A stretch of DNA of 64,000 nucleotides from Kribbella jiaozuonensis (GTDB lineage Bacteria > Actinomycetota > Actinomycetes > Propionibacteriales > Kribbellaceae). The stretch's first letter is position 1; each line of letters starts with the position of its first letter. Positions 42,424 to 51,664 of the stretch are shown piece by piece. The notes beneath the pieces were generated by a model that saw only the letters and a list, made by a program, of their open reading frames with translations, had not been told where the DNA came from and did no database searches. A program made the position numbers and the translations under genes. The DNA is taken from NCBI RefSeq assembly GCF_005233875.1, contig NZ_SZPZ01000001.1, forward strand, positions 1,922,001 through 1,986,000, given 5' to 3'.

Positions 42424-43118
42424 CGCATGGCTTTGAAGGCCTCTTCGGCGACGGGCTCGACCTGGTCGACGTTGACGCCTTCGTTCGCGGACTGGGCGAT
42501 GACCGTGAGGGTGTTGGAGCCGCGGTAGCACTGGGTCGGCAGGTTGCCGGACGACTCGACGCAGGTGGAGCTGCCGATCTTCTTGATGTTGTCCGCGGTC
42601 GCGCCGGAGTCGGCGACGGTCTTGTCGATGTCGACCTTGCCGCGCAGCGCGATGATCACGAACATCCGGTTGCCGTCGATGGTCCCGTACGCCTCGACCG
42701 TCGCCTGCTTGCCGTTGTTGATCCGGCTCAGTGCCTGGCGCGTCTGGTCCAGCTGCAGCTGGTTACGGATGTTCGCGTCGGTGATCCGGTCGAGTCCGGC
42801 CAGCTTGGCCGGCGGGGTGATCCCACGCTCGGTGTTGAGCCGGTTGAGCGGCCCGAGACCCCAGATGTAGCCGAGCAAGGCCAGTGCGAGCAGGATGACG
42901 AGCGCCGCGACGACGGTCACCCACGGACCGCGGACCTTGATCCGCCGCCACCACTTCTTCTTGGGTTGCTCGGTCTTCTTGTCCCCAGGTGTTTCCCCAG
43001 CGGGTTTCTCGGCAGTTGCCGGGACGGCGGCCAGCTCGGCGGTGTCCGCGCCGGCGTCGGCCGTGGTGACGGCCTTCTCCGTCGGCTTCGGATCCGCCGG
43101 GTTGGTGGGGTCGCTCAT
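42420..43118 (-). CDS. Single-pass membrane protein of unknown function
   Basis: This 232-residue protein starts at the ATG at 43118, with GAGGAG seven bases upstream; an in-frame extension to 43211 is unlikely. Residues 1-65 are low-complexity and rich in Ala, Pro, Thr and Lys. A basic KKKWWRRIK precedes one hydrophobic segment (about 67-87). The C-terminal domain (about 100-232) lies outside and contains two cysteines (STCVESSG and TQCYRGS) that may form a disulfide. No family was recognised. It follows valS on the same strand after about 140 bp. Confidence 0.7.
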   Translation of the reverse strand: MSDPTNPADPKPTEKAVTTADAGADTAELAAVPATAEKPAGETPGDKKTEQPKKKWWRRIKVRGPWVTVVAALVILLALALLGYIWGLGPLNRLNTERGITPPAKLAGLDRITDANIRNQLQLDQTRQALSRINNGKQATVEAYGTIDGNRMFVIIALRGKVDIDKTVADSGATADNIKKIGSSTCVESSGNLPTQCYRGSNTLTVIAQSANEGVNVDQVEPVAEEAFKAMR

Positions 43119-43256
43119 GGGGTGGCTCCTCGGACGTTCGGTCACGGGGTTCGGACCCGATGCTTCCACATCAGCACAAACCGGTCTCGCAGGGTAGTCG
43201 TTCGGCGACACGTGCCGGTGCCCGCCTCCAGCAGGAGACGGGCACCGGGAGCGTGC

Positions 43257-45824
43257 TCAGAGTGCGGCGACGACCTTGACCGCGTCGGAGTCGTCGGCGT
43301 GCCAGACGATCTCGCCGGTGATCCGGCCCGCGGCCCGCAGATCCGGCTCGGCGCGCTCGGCCAGCTCCAGCCGCGCGGCCGGACCGGTGACCTCGACCTT
43401 GCTGACCTCGGTCTTCATCGAGACCTGCGCCTCGGACTTCGCCCCGCGGATCCCCGCGAGAACCTCCGAAACGGCGTCCAGAACCTCAGGCTCCTGCGCG
43501 GCGACCGCGAGATCGACATCCGGCTGCGGCCAGCTGGTCAGGTGGATCGAACCCTCCTGCCACCACGACCAGACCTCCTCGGTCGCGAACGGCAGGTACG
43601 GCGCGAGCAGCCGCAGCTGGACCGACAACGCAACGGCCAGCGCCGCCTTCGCGGAGGCCGCCGCGGCCTCGCCCTGACCGCCGTACGCCCGCTCCTTGAC
43701 CAGTTCGACGTAGTCGTCGCAGAACGTCCAGAAGAACCGCTCGCTGATCTCCAGCGCGCCGGTGTAGTCGAACCGCTCGAAAGCCGCGGTGGCGTCGGCG
43801 ACGACCGACCGCAGCTGCTGCAGCATCGCCAGGTCGACCGGCTCGGTGACCGCGGTCGCGTCGGCGACGACGACCGCGGACGGGTCGTCCTCAGTCGCGC
43901 CGAAGCCGAGGACGAACTTCGACGCGTTCAGGACCTTGATCGCGAGCCGCCGCCCGACCTTCATCTGCGACTCGTCGAACGGCGAGTCCATCCCCGGCCG
44001 GGCCATCGCCGCCCGCCACCGGACCGCGTCCGCGCCGAACTTGTCCAGGATCTCGGTCGGGACGATCGCGTTGCCCTTGGACTTCGACATCTTCTTGCGG
44101 TCCGGGTCGACGACGAACCCGGAGATCATCGACCGCGCCCACGGCAGCGTGCCGTTCTCGAAGTGGGCCCGGACGACGCGGGAGAACAGCCAGGTGCGGA
44201 TGATCTCGTGCGCATGCGTGTTCAGATCCATCGGGAAGGTACGCCGGAACAGGTCGTCGTCCCGCTCCCAGCCGCAGGCGATATGCGGCGTCAGCGACGA
44301 CGTCGCCCAGGTGTCCATCACGTCGGGGTCGGCCTCGAACCCGCCCGGCTTGCCGCGCTGGGACTCGTCGTACCCCCGCGGTGCCTGGGAGGTCGGGTCG
44401 ATCGGCAGCTCGGCCTCGGACGGCATCAGCGGGTGCGCGTAGTCGGGCTCGCCGTCGGCGTCCAGCGGATACCAGACCGGGAACGGGACGCCGAAGTACC
44501 GCTGGCGGGAGATCAGCCAGTCGCCGTTCAGCCCCTCGACCCAGTTCAGGTAGCGGTGGCGCATGTGCTCGGGCACCCAGGCGAGCTCCTCGCCGCGCTC
44601 GATGAACTCCTGCTTGAGCGCGTCGTCGCGGCCGCCGTTGGTGATGTACCACTGCCGGGTGGAGACGATCTCGAGCGGCTTGTCGCCGTTCTCGTAGAAG
44701 TTCGCCATCCGCTCGGTGGGCTTCGGCTCGCCGTCCAGGTCGCCGCTCTCGCGCAGCTTCGCCACGATCAGCTCGCGGGCGCTGAAGACGGTCTTGCCGG
44801 CCAGCTCGCCGTACAGCTCGGCGGAGCCTTCGAGCCAGGCCGGGGTCTCTCGCAGGAACCGGCCGTCGCGACCGATCACGGTCCGGACCGGCAGCTGCAG
44901 CTCGCGCCACCACTGGATGTCGGTCTGGTCGCCGAAGGTGCAGCACATCGCGATACCGGCGCCCTTGTCCATCTCGGCGGCCGGGTGCGAGAGGACCGGG
45001 ACCTCGACGCCGAACAGCGGCGACTTCACCGTCGTGCCGAACAGGTGCTTGTAGCGGTCGTCGTCGGGGTGCGCGATCAGGGCGACGCACGCCGGGATCA
45101 GCTCCGGGCGGGTGGTCTCGATGTAGATCGGGCCGTCGGCGCCGTGGAACGCGATCCGGTGGTAGGCGCCCGGATACGGCCGGGCCTCCATCTCGGCCTG
45201 CGCGACCGCGGTCTGGAACGTGACGTCCCAGACCGTCGGCGCCTCGGCCAGGTAGGCCTCGCCGCGGGCGAAGTTGCGCAGGAACGCCCTCTGCGACGTC
45301 CGCCGGGAGTCCTCGGAGATCGTGGTGTAGAGATGGTCCCAGTCGACGCTCAGGCCGACCGTCCGCCACATCGACTCGAACGCCTGCTCGTCGATATGGG
45401 TGAGCTCACCGCACAGGTCGACGAAGTTCTGCCTGGCGATCGGGAGCTGCCGCTTCGGGTCCGGTTTGGCCGGCGGGGTGAAGTCAGCGTCGTACGGCAG
45501 TGAGGGGTCGCACTTGACGCCGTAGTAGTTCTGGACCCGGCGCTCGGTGGGCAGGCCGTTGTCGTCCCAGCCGATCGGGTAGAAGACCTTCTTCCCCCGC
45601 ATCCGCTGGAACCGGGCGACCAGGTCGGTGTGGGTGTAGCTGAAGATGTGCCCGACGTGCAGCGACCCGGAGACCGTCGGCGGCGGCGTGTCGATCGAGA
45701 ACACGTCGGCCCGCTCGGCGGTGCGGTCGAAGGCGTAGGTCTGCTGCTCCTTCCATACGGCAGCCCACTTCTCCTCGAGGCCTTCGAGGGTGGGCTTGTC
45801 TGGAACACGGGACGTCTGGCTCAT
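43257..45824 (-). CDS. valS: Valyl-tRNA synthetase, archaeal-like type
   Basis: This 855-residue class-I synthetase has the HIGH motif as HVGH (residues about 50-53) and the KMSKS loop as KKMSKSKGN. The next block reads [13 protein letters not shown], not the GxDHAGIATQ of the common bacterial ValRS, so it belongs to the archaeal/rickettsial-like group. The CP1 editing domain and the anticodon-binding domain are present. The length is shorter than E. coli ValRS (951). The ATG at 45824 sits exactly 7 bp from a TACGAT, so the message looks leaderless. It charges tRNA-Val in the cytoplasm and is divergent from folC. Confidence 0.95.
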   Translation of the reverse strand: MSQTSRVPDKPTLEGLEEKWAAVWKEQQTYAFDRTAERADVFSIDTPPPTVSGSLHVGHIFSYTHTDLVARFQRMRGKKVFYPIGWDDNGLPTERRVQNYYGVKCDPSLPYDADFTPPAKPDPKRQLPIARQNFVDLCGELTHIDEQAFESMWRTVGLSVDWDHLYTTISEDSRRTSQRAFLRNFARGEAYLAEAPTVWDVTFQTAVAQAEMEARPYPGAYHRIAFHGADGPIYIETTRPELIPACVALIAHPDDDRYKHLFGTTVKSPLFGVEVPVLSHPAAEMDKGAGIAMCCTFGDQTDIQWWRELQLPVRTVIGRDGRFLRETPAWLEGSAELYGELAGKTVFSARELIVAKLRESGDLDGEPKPTERMANFYENGDKPLEIVSTRQWYITNGGRDDALKQEFIERGEELAWVPEHMRHRYLNWVEGLNGDWLISRQRYFGVPFPVWYPLDADGEPDYAHPLMPSEAELPIDPTSQAPRGYDESQRGKPGGFEADPDVMDTWATSSLTPHIACGWERDDDLFRRTFPMDLNTHAHEIIRTWLFSRVVRAHFENGTLPWARSMISGFVVDPDRKKMSKSKGNAIVPTEILDKFGADAVRWRAAMARPGMDSPFDESQMKVGRRLAIKVLNASKFVLGFGATEDDPSAVVVADATAVTEPVDLAMLQQLRSVVADATAAFERFDYTGALEISERFFWTFCDDYVELVKERAYGGQGEAAAASAKAALAVALSVQLRLLAPYLPFATEEVWSWWQEGSIHLTSWPQPDVDLAVAAQEPEVLDAVSEVLAGIRGAKSEAQVSMKTEVSKVEVTGPAARLELAERAEPDLRAAGRITGEIVWHADDSDAVKVVAAL

Positions 45825-45831
45825 GCGCACA

Positions 45832-45837
45832 ATCGTA
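45832..45837 (-). promoter_or_regulatory. -10 element, leaderless type, of valS
   Basis: TACGAT on the minus strand lies exactly 7 bp before the valS ATG at 45824. Confidence 0.5.
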
Positions 45838-45864
45838 GTGGTTGTCAAGGGGTGCTCCGAACGC

Positions 45865-45873
45865 TTATCCACA
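45865..45873 (+). other. Isolated DnaA-box-like 9-mer
   Basis: TTATCCACA, a perfect match to the E. coli DnaA consensus, lies in the 74-bp region between the divergent valS and folC starts. No other box or origin-like cluster was seen nearby. Confidence 0.45.
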
Positions 45874-45882
45874 GCCCCCACC

Positions 45883-45888
45883 TAGACT
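45883..45888 (+). promoter_or_regulatory. -10-like element of folC
   Basis: TAGACT lies 10 bp before the folC ATG at 45899, predicting a leader of only about 4 bases. Confidence 0.4.
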
Positions 45889-45898
45889 GGGCGTTCTG

Positions 45899-47260
45899 AT
45901 GAGCGACCTCTCTTACGCCGACGTGTCGGCCCTGCTCCAGGCGCGCTGGCCGGAGCACAAGATCGAGCCTTCCCTGGACCGGGTTCGGCGGCTCGTCGAG
46001 CTGCTCGGCGACCCCCAGAAGGCCTACCCGGTGGTGCACCTGACGGGGACCAACGGCAAGACGTCCACGGCCCGGATGATCGACACCCTGCTCCGCGAAG
46101 CCGGGCTGCGGACCGGCCGGTTCACCAGCCCGCACCTGGAGTCGGTGCGCGAGCGGATCACGCTGGACGGCGAGCCGATCAGCGAGGAGCGCTTCGTCGA
46201 GGCGTACGCCGAGATCGCGCCGTACCTGGACGTCGTCGACGCCGAGCAGGAGCACCCGCTGACGTTCTTCGAGGTGATGACCGGCATGGCGTACGCCGTG
46301 TTCGCGGACGCACCGGTCGACGTCGCGGTGATCGAGGTCGGCCTGGGCGGGTCCTGGGACTCGACCAACGTCGCCGACGGCACGGTCTCGGTGATCACGC
46401 CGATCGCGGTCGACCACGCGCACATCCTCGGCGCGGATCCGGTCACGATCGCCGGCGAGAAGGCCGGCATCATCAAGACCGGCGGTACGACGGTGATGTC
46501 GCAGCAGAGCCTGGAGGTCTTCGAGGTCCTGCTCCGCCGGGCCGCCGAGGTCGGTTCGCAGGTGGCCCGCGAGGGGATCGAGTTCGGCATCGTCAGCCGG
46601 ACGCTCGCGGTCGGCGGCCAGGTCGTCTCGATCAAGGGCCTCGGCGGTGAGTACGACGAGCTGTACATCCCGCTGCACGGTGAGTACCAGGCGCACAACG
46701 CGGCCGCAGCCGTCGCCGCGGTCGAGGCGCTGCTCGGCGCCAGCCCGGAGTCGGACGGCCGCGTCACCACCGAACTGCTGCAGGCCGGCTTCGCCAACGT
46801 CACCAGCCCGGGCCGGATGGAGGTCGTCCGGCAGAGCCCGACGGTCATCGTCGACGCCGCCCACAACCCGCACGGCGCCGAGGCAACCGCGGCGACGGTC
46901 TCGGAGGCGTTCCAGTTCGAGCCGCTGATCGGCGTCCTCGGCTGCATGAAGGACAAGGACGTGTACGGCGTCCTCGAGGCCTACGAGCCGATCATGGAAA
47001 CGGTCGTCTGCACCCGGAACAGCTTCGTCGAGCGCTCGATGCCGGCCGAGGAACTGGGCGAGCTCGCGGCCGAGGTGTTCGGCGAGGAGCGGGTGCTGGT
47101 CCGGCCGCACCTGATCGACGCGATCGACGACGCGATCCGGCTGGCCGAGGAGAACGCGGTCGCGCTCGGCTCCGGCGGCGTACTGATCACCGGCTCGGTC
47201 ATCACCGCCGGCGAGGCGCGCAGCCTGCTGGTCCGCAAGTCGAAGGCCGATCAGGAATGA
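45899..47260 (+). CDS. folC: Folylpolyglutamate/dihydrofolate synthase
   Basis: This 453-residue Mur-ligase-fold enzyme has the ATP loop LTGTNGKTSTAR near residue 48, followed by GRFTSPHLESVRERI. The magnesium/lysine region reads ITPIAVDHAHILG and GEKAGIIK, and the C-terminal domain has VDAAHNPHGAEA. It adds glutamates to folates. The ATG at 45899 (MSDLSYADV) is preferred over an upstream in-frame GTG because of the promoter position. It overlaps the DUF4233 gene by ATGA, and ndk follows, as in many actinobacteria. Confidence 0.95.
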   Translation: MSDLSYADVSALLQARWPEHKIEPSLDRVRRLVELLGDPQKAYPVVHLTGTNGKTSTARMIDTLLREAGLRTGRFTSPHLESVRERITLDGEPISEERFVEAYAEIAPYLDVVDAEQEHPLTFFEVMTGMAYAVFADAPVDVAVIEVGLGGSWDSTNVADGTVSVITPIAVDHAHILGADPVTIAGEKAGIIKTGGTTVMSQQSLEVFEVLLRRAAEVGSQVAREGIEFGIVSRTLAVGGQVVSIKGLGGEYDELYIPLHGEYQAHNAAAAVAAVEALLGASPESDGRVTTELLQAGFANVTSPGRMEVVRQSPTVIVDAAHNPHGAEATAATVSEAFQFEPLIGVLGCMKDKDVYGVLEAYEPIMETVVCTRNSFVERSMPAEELGELAAEVFGEERVLVRPHLIDAIDDAIRLAEENAVALGSGGVLITGSVITAGEARSLLVRKSKADQE

Positions 47261-47619
47261 GGTCGCTCGCGTCGATCGTGCTCGGGTTCGAGTCGATCGT
47301 GCTCGCCCTCGTCACGCCGGTGATGATCTCGGTCGCCGACGTCCGGCCCGCGGTCGCCGTACCGGTCTGCCTCGGACTGGCGGTGCTCGCGATCGTCGCG
47401 GCCGGCCTGCTCAGGTTCCAGGTCGGGTACGTGCTCGGCTCGGTGGTCCAGGTCGGCGCGGTCGGCATCGGCTTCGTCGTCCCGGTGATGTTCGTCCTCG
47501 GCGCGGCGTTCGCGGCCTTCTGGGTCGCCGCGATCGTCCTCGGCCGGCGCATCGAAGAGGCCAAGAAAGCGCACGAGCAGTTAGGCTCAGCCGCCCACCC
47601 AAGTTCGAGAGAGAGTTGA
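47257..47619 (+). CDS. DUF4233 membrane protein
   Basis: This 120-residue protein has four hydrophobic segments (from SIVLGFESIVLALVTPV) and a charged tail (RRIEEAKKAHEQ). DUF4233 proteins are regularly encoded directly after folC in actinobacteria, and their function is unknown. The start overlaps the folC stop (ATGA), and ndk follows three bases after its stop. Confidence 0.85.
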   Translation: MRSLASIVLGFESIVLALVTPVMISVADVRPAVAVPVCLGLAVLAIVAAGLLRFQVGYVLGSVVQVGAVGIGFVVPVMFVLGAAFAAFWVAAIVLGRRIEEAKKAHEQLGSAAHPSSRES

Positions 47620-47622
47620 CAG

Positions 47623-48033
47623 ATGTCGCAGCGCACCCTGGTCCTGCTGAAGCCCGACACGGTCCGCCGCGGCCTGGTCGGTGAGGTGCTCGGCCGGTTC
47701 GAGGCCAAGGGGCTCCGGATCGTCGCGATGGACCTGCGCACGATCGACGGCGAGCTGGCCGACCAGCACTACGCCGAGCACGTCGAGAAGGCCTTCTACC
47801 CGCCGCTGCGGGACTTCGTCACCAGCGGACCGCTGGTCGCGATGGTGCTCGAGGGCGACGAGGCGATCGAGGTCATCCGCGCGCTGAACGGCGCCACCGA
47901 CGGCCGCAAGGCTGCCCCCGGCACGATCCGCGGCGACCTCTCGCTGTCCAACCGCGAGAACCTCGTCCACGGCTCCGACTCCGAGGAGTCCGCGAGCCGC
48001 GAGATCAAGATCTGGTTCCCCGACCTGCCCTGA
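47623..48033 (+). CDS. ndk: Nucleoside diphosphate kinase
   Basis: This 136-residue enzyme has the family start RTLVLLKPDTVRRG, the nucleotide contacts RGDLSLS and the active-site histidine in NLVHGSDSEESA. It transfers the gamma phosphate between nucleotides to balance NTP pools. It is the last gene of the folC-DUF4233-ndk unit. A short hairpin follows, then accessory genes. Confidence 0.97.
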   Translation: MSQRTLVLLKPDTVRRGLVGEVLGRFEAKGLRIVAMDLRTIDGELADQHYAEHVEKAFYPPLRDFVTSGPLVAMVLEGDEAIEVIRALNGATDGRKAAPGTIRGDLSLSNRENLVHGSDSEESASREIKIWFPDLP

Positions 48034-48054
48034 CCCCGGTTTAGACCACTCGGG

Positions 48055-48070
48055 ACGCTGAAAGCGTTTT
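48055..48070 (+). terminator. Weak hairpin terminator after ndk
   Basis: ACGCT-GAA-AGCGT followed by TTT lies 22 bp past the ndk stop. The 5-bp stem is short, so efficiency is uncertain. Confidence 0.4.
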
Positions 48071-48136
48071 GAAAGCACGGCACCCCACCATTTCGGCGTC
48101 GGCCGCCACGGCCGATCCGATCTGGAGGGGTGACGA

Positions 48137-51100
48137 GTGGGGAGTGGGTCAGGCAAGTGGGGTGTGCGCCGGGTCGTACCCGGTGTGCTCGCGGCGTTGC
48201 TGCTCGCCGCATCGCTGGTACAGAGCTCGGTAGCCGTCGCGCGGCCCGCGGAGGGCACTACCGATCCGGAAGTGCGGGCGAGCGCCGAAGCACGGCGTAC
48301 CGGCAAACCGGTCGAGGTGAAGCGGACGGCGACCACGAGAGTGGTTGCGAACCCCGCTGGGACGTTCACGGCAACGTTCAACGCGGCGCCGGCCGGAGTA
48401 CCTGGGCAGCCGACGGCGCCCGGGATGAGCGGCTGGGCGATTGTCTTCCGGGGGAAGCCGGGCAACAGCTACTGGGGTGGCGACGGCGACGGCGTCGCGA
48501 AGGTCGGCCAGTGCTACGACGACGGCTGGTGCAACGGGATCCAGGCTGCTCGTTCGTACTTCCAGTACGACACCGGCTGGCTGAACGGCCGCGAGATCCT
48601 CAGCAGCTCGTTCAAGGCACTGGAAGTACACGCGCCGAGCTGCTCGCCGCGCTGGGTGGAGGCTTGGGGCACCCGGCCGGTCTCGCCGGGGACGACCTGG
48701 AACAACCAGCCGCCCGCAGTGATGGGCATCGGCTCCTACAACGTCGCCGCGGGCCGTACCGGCTGCCCGTCGCAGTACCTCGAGTACAACACCACCGGCT
48801 TCGTGCAGTGGTCTACCAACCCTGCCAACGGGCTCGGCTCGACCACGGTGATGCTCCGGGCCAACAACGAGGAAGACCAGCTGGCCTGGAAGAAGTTCGG
48901 TACGACGCCGGTCCTCAGCGTCACCTACAACACCCGCCCGAACACGCCGGTCGAGCTGGCGGTCGAGAACGACCGGGTGTGTGGCAGCGGCGAGATCCGG
49001 ATCAACCCGCAGTTGTACGCCCCGCCGCCCGCGCCGAATCGGGGTCCGCGTCTGTGGGCGACGATCAGCGACCCGGACGGGGGCAGCGTCGCCGCGCGCT
49101 ACCGCATCTACGAGCGTGACCACACCACACTGCTGCACTCCGCCGAGACGACTGGTCTCAACTCACCAGGCCGGTTCAGCATCGACACTCCGGCGTCGCT
49201 CAACGTCGACAACCGGAAGTTGTCGTTCCAGGTGATCGGCTGGGACGGTCTGCACGAGTCGAAGTCCGCATCGGCCTGGTGCGACTACACGATCGACAAG
49301 ACGGCACCGCAGTACGCGCCGGGCGTTTCGTCGCCGACGTACAAGGAGTGCCCGGACGAGGTGGTCTGTCCGGCCAGCGGCGCTGCCGGCTTCACCGGGG
49401 GCTTCGAGTTCACGGCTGATGCACGCGACACGGATGTGGCCGGCTTCCGCTACACGCTGCAGGGAGCTGACCAGACGGGCGACACCCCGCAGCAGGACAA
49501 GTACGTCGCTATCGGCTCGGACGGCGTCGCCCGGACGCTCGTGACACCTGGGTCCGACGGGCTGCAGGTGTTGACGGTCCGCGCAGTCGACCAGGCGGGG
49601 AACGTGTCCCTGGTCGAGAAGAAGTTCCGGTTCTGGGTCGGCCGCGGTACGCCGCCTGTCGCACAGTGGCGGCTGGACGGCCACGGCACGGACACCGCGG
49701 TCGTCGATGATCGCCCCGGCCGGCTGGACGGGGTGAAGCCGGCCGGGGACGCGGTCGCTTGGCGAACCGGACGGATCGGCGATGCGCTGTGGACGAACGG
49801 CACGCCGGCCGGGTACGTCGCGCTGGGCGCCAAGTCCGCCATCAACACCAGCAAGTCGTTCACGGTGTCGGCGTGGGTGAAGCTGGACCAGGTCGACGGT
49901 CAGTACCGGACTGCGGTCAGCCAGGACGGGTCGTCGATCAGCGGCTTCTTCCTGCAGTACAACCCGCAGCGTCAGCGGTGGAACTTCGTCCTGCCGCAGA
50001 CCAACAACGACAACGCCGTACGTGAGCTGTCCGAGTCTGCAGCACCTGCAGTCGCGGGTCGGTGGACTCATCTGGTCGGTGTGTACGACGACGGCGCCAA
50101 GCAGGTCCGCCTGTACGTCGACGGCGTACCGGGGTCTGTCGGAACGCATGCAACGCCGTGGGCTGCGACGGGGCTCGCCCAGCTCGGCCGGGCGCAGGTG
50201 GCGAAGCAGGCCACGAACAGCTGGCTCGGCTCGATCGACGACGTACGGCTGTACCAGCGCGTGCTGACCGCGCCCGAGATCAACGACCTGGCAGGCCGTC
50301 CGACGACCGAGGAGCTGTTCTGGCCGATGGACGAGGCCGACGGCAGTCAGCTGTCGGATGCCTCCGGCAACTACCGGCTCGGCGCGATCCGCGAGGACGC
50401 GACCCGTACTGCGGGTGCCGTCGGCACCGGAGCGGTTCGGCTGAACGGTACCGGACAGGGCATCAGCACCGGCAGCCCCGTCGTCCGGACCGACTCCGGC
50501 TTCGCGGTGAGCGTACGGGTGAAGCTGGACGCGGCGGACGGCACCAGCCGGGTCGTGATGAGTCAGGACGGCGCTCAGCGCAGCGGGTTCGCCCTGCAGT
50601 ACAACGGCAGCAACCGCAGGTGGGCCTTCTCCGTCGATCAGGCGACTGTCGAGTCCGACACGGTCGCGACAACGGACTGGACCCAGCTCACGGGTGTGTA
50701 CGACCAGGCAGCCGGACAGATCCGCCTGTACGTCGACGGCGAACAGCCGGGCAACGTCGAGAGCGCAGCGGCGAGTGCGAACAGCACCGGTACGTTCCGT
50801 GTCGGCTCTGGTCAGCTCGGGGCGACGCCGTTCCTTGGCGAGGTCGACGACATCCATGTGTGGACAGGTGCGCGGACCGGCGACCAGGTGCAGCAGGAGT
50901 TCGACAACCCGGTGACCAAGCGGCCGAATCCGTACGGCGGGCAGTTGGCCAGGTACCTGACCAACGAAGGCATCAGCATCGTCACCACCGGTCCGGCGCC
51001 GCAGGGCTCGCACTACGTCGGTTCACTGGGCTCGATGGCATCCGAAGGCCTGACCGTCAACTCATGCCTCAACAACACCCGGGACTATTTCCTCAGCAGG

Positions 51101-51655
51101 AGTGCCACGTGTGAGAACAAGGCCGTCCTCGGTCCGGTCGGTCAGTTGTGGACGTCCAAGCCGGCCGGGTTCGAGACGCTCCCGGTCTACCGCTGCATGG
51201 TCCCGAACACCCGGCACTTCGCGTCCAACGACTCGAACTGCGAAGGTGCGACCAACGAAGGCCTGCTCGGCTACGCCAAGGCCACCGCACCGCTGATCCG
51301 GAACCTGGCCACCAACTACCCGTACGACCACACCACGACCGTCGGACGCGTGCCGGGCAACTACAAGCCCGAAGGCATGCAGGGCTACGTGTCCATGGTC
51401 CCGCAGGCCGGCACCACCGCACTGATGCAGTGCAAGACCGGCGAGGACACATTCAGCTCGACCGATCCCCTCTGCGAGGGAAAGACGGTCGTCGGTACGA
51501 CGGGCTACATCTGGACCGCGCCGCCCGACGGTGTCGTGAGCCACCCGCTGTTCCGTTGCCGCGCGAGCTGGAACGAGCTCTTCGACACCGGCGACCCGAA
51601 CTGCGAGGGCCAGACCAAGGAAACCCAGCTCGGCTACGTCACCACGCGATCCTGA
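48137..51655 (+). CDS. Secreted multidomain protein with two LamG-like domains
   Basis: This 1172-residue exported protein starts at a GTG with GGAGGGG upstream and has a signal peptide (about residues 1-36). Residues about 105-280 resemble a DNRLRE-type wall module. About 280-500 contain FN3-like segments. Two concanavalin/LamG jellyroll domains follow (about 507-715 and 727-925), each with F-x-V-S-x-x-V-K-L-D and QIRLYVDG or KQVRLYVDG. The last 200 residues hold four Cys-containing modules (C ... C-E-G ... G-Y). It is 9 bp from the RHS gene and surely co-transcribed. It probably binds glycans or anchors the RHS protein. Confidence 0.85.
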   Translation: MGSGSGKWGVRRVVPGVLAALLLAASLVQSSVAVARPAEGTTDPEVRASAEARRTGKPVEVKRTATTRVVANPAGTFTATFNAAPAGVPGQPTAPGMSGWAIVFRGKPGNSYWGGDGDGVAKVGQCYDDGWCNGIQAARSYFQYDTGWLNGREILSSSFKALEVHAPSCSPRWVEAWGTRPVSPGTTWNNQPPAVMGIGSYNVAAGRTGCPSQYLEYNTTGFVQWSTNPANGLGSTTVMLRANNEEDQLAWKKFGTTPVLSVTYNTRPNTPVELAVENDRVCGSGEIRINPQLYAPPPAPNRGPRLWATISDPDGGSVAARYRIYERDHTTLLHSAETTGLNSPGRFSIDTPASLNVDNRKLSFQVIGWDGLHESKSASAWCDYTIDKTAPQYAPGVSSPTYKECPDEVVCPASGAAGFTGGFEFTADARDTDVAGFRYTLQGADQTGDTPQQDKYVAIGSDGVARTLVTPGSDGLQVLTVRAVDQAGNVSLVEKKFRFWVGRGTPPVAQWRLDGHGTDTAVVDDRPGRLDGVKPAGDAVAWRTGRIGDALWTNGTPAGYVALGAKSAINTSKSFTVSAWVKLDQVDGQYRTAVSQDGSSISGFFLQYNPQRQRWNFVLPQTNNDNAVRELSESAAPAVAGRWTHLVGVYDDGAKQVRLYVDGVPGSVGTHATPWAATGLAQLGRAQVAKQATNSWLGSIDDVRLYQRVLTAPEINDLAGRPTTEELFWPMDEADGSQLSDASGNYRLGAIREDATRTAGAVGTGAVRLNGTGQGISTGSPVVRTDSGFAVSVRVKLDAADGTSRVVMSQDGAQRSGFALQYNGSNRRWAFSVDQATVESDTVATTDWTQLTGVYDQAAGQIRLYVDGEQPGNVESAAASANSTGTFRVGSGQLGATPFLGEVDDIHVWTGARTGDQVQQEFDNPVTKRPNPYGGQLARYLTNEGISIVTTGPAPQGSHYVGSLGSMASEGLTVNSCLNNTRDYFLSRSATCENKAVLGPVGQLWTSKPAGFETLPVYRCMVPNTRHFASNDSNCEGATNEGLLGYAKATAPLIRNLATNYPYDHTTTVGRVPGNYKPEGMQGYVSMVPQAGTTALMQCKTGEDTFSSTDPLCEGKTVVGTTGYIWTAPPDGVVSHPLFRCRASWNELFDTGDPNCEGQTKETQLGYVTTRS

Positions 51656-51664
51656 GGAACGACG

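Noticed and set aside
42966..45503. 845-codon plus-strand frame over valS
   Set aside because: It is antisense to a complete synthetase with HIGH and KMSKS motifs and has no domain of its own.
45841..45898. Replication origin around the DnaA box
   Set aside because: Only one box is present, and dnaA, dnaN or parAB genes are absent.
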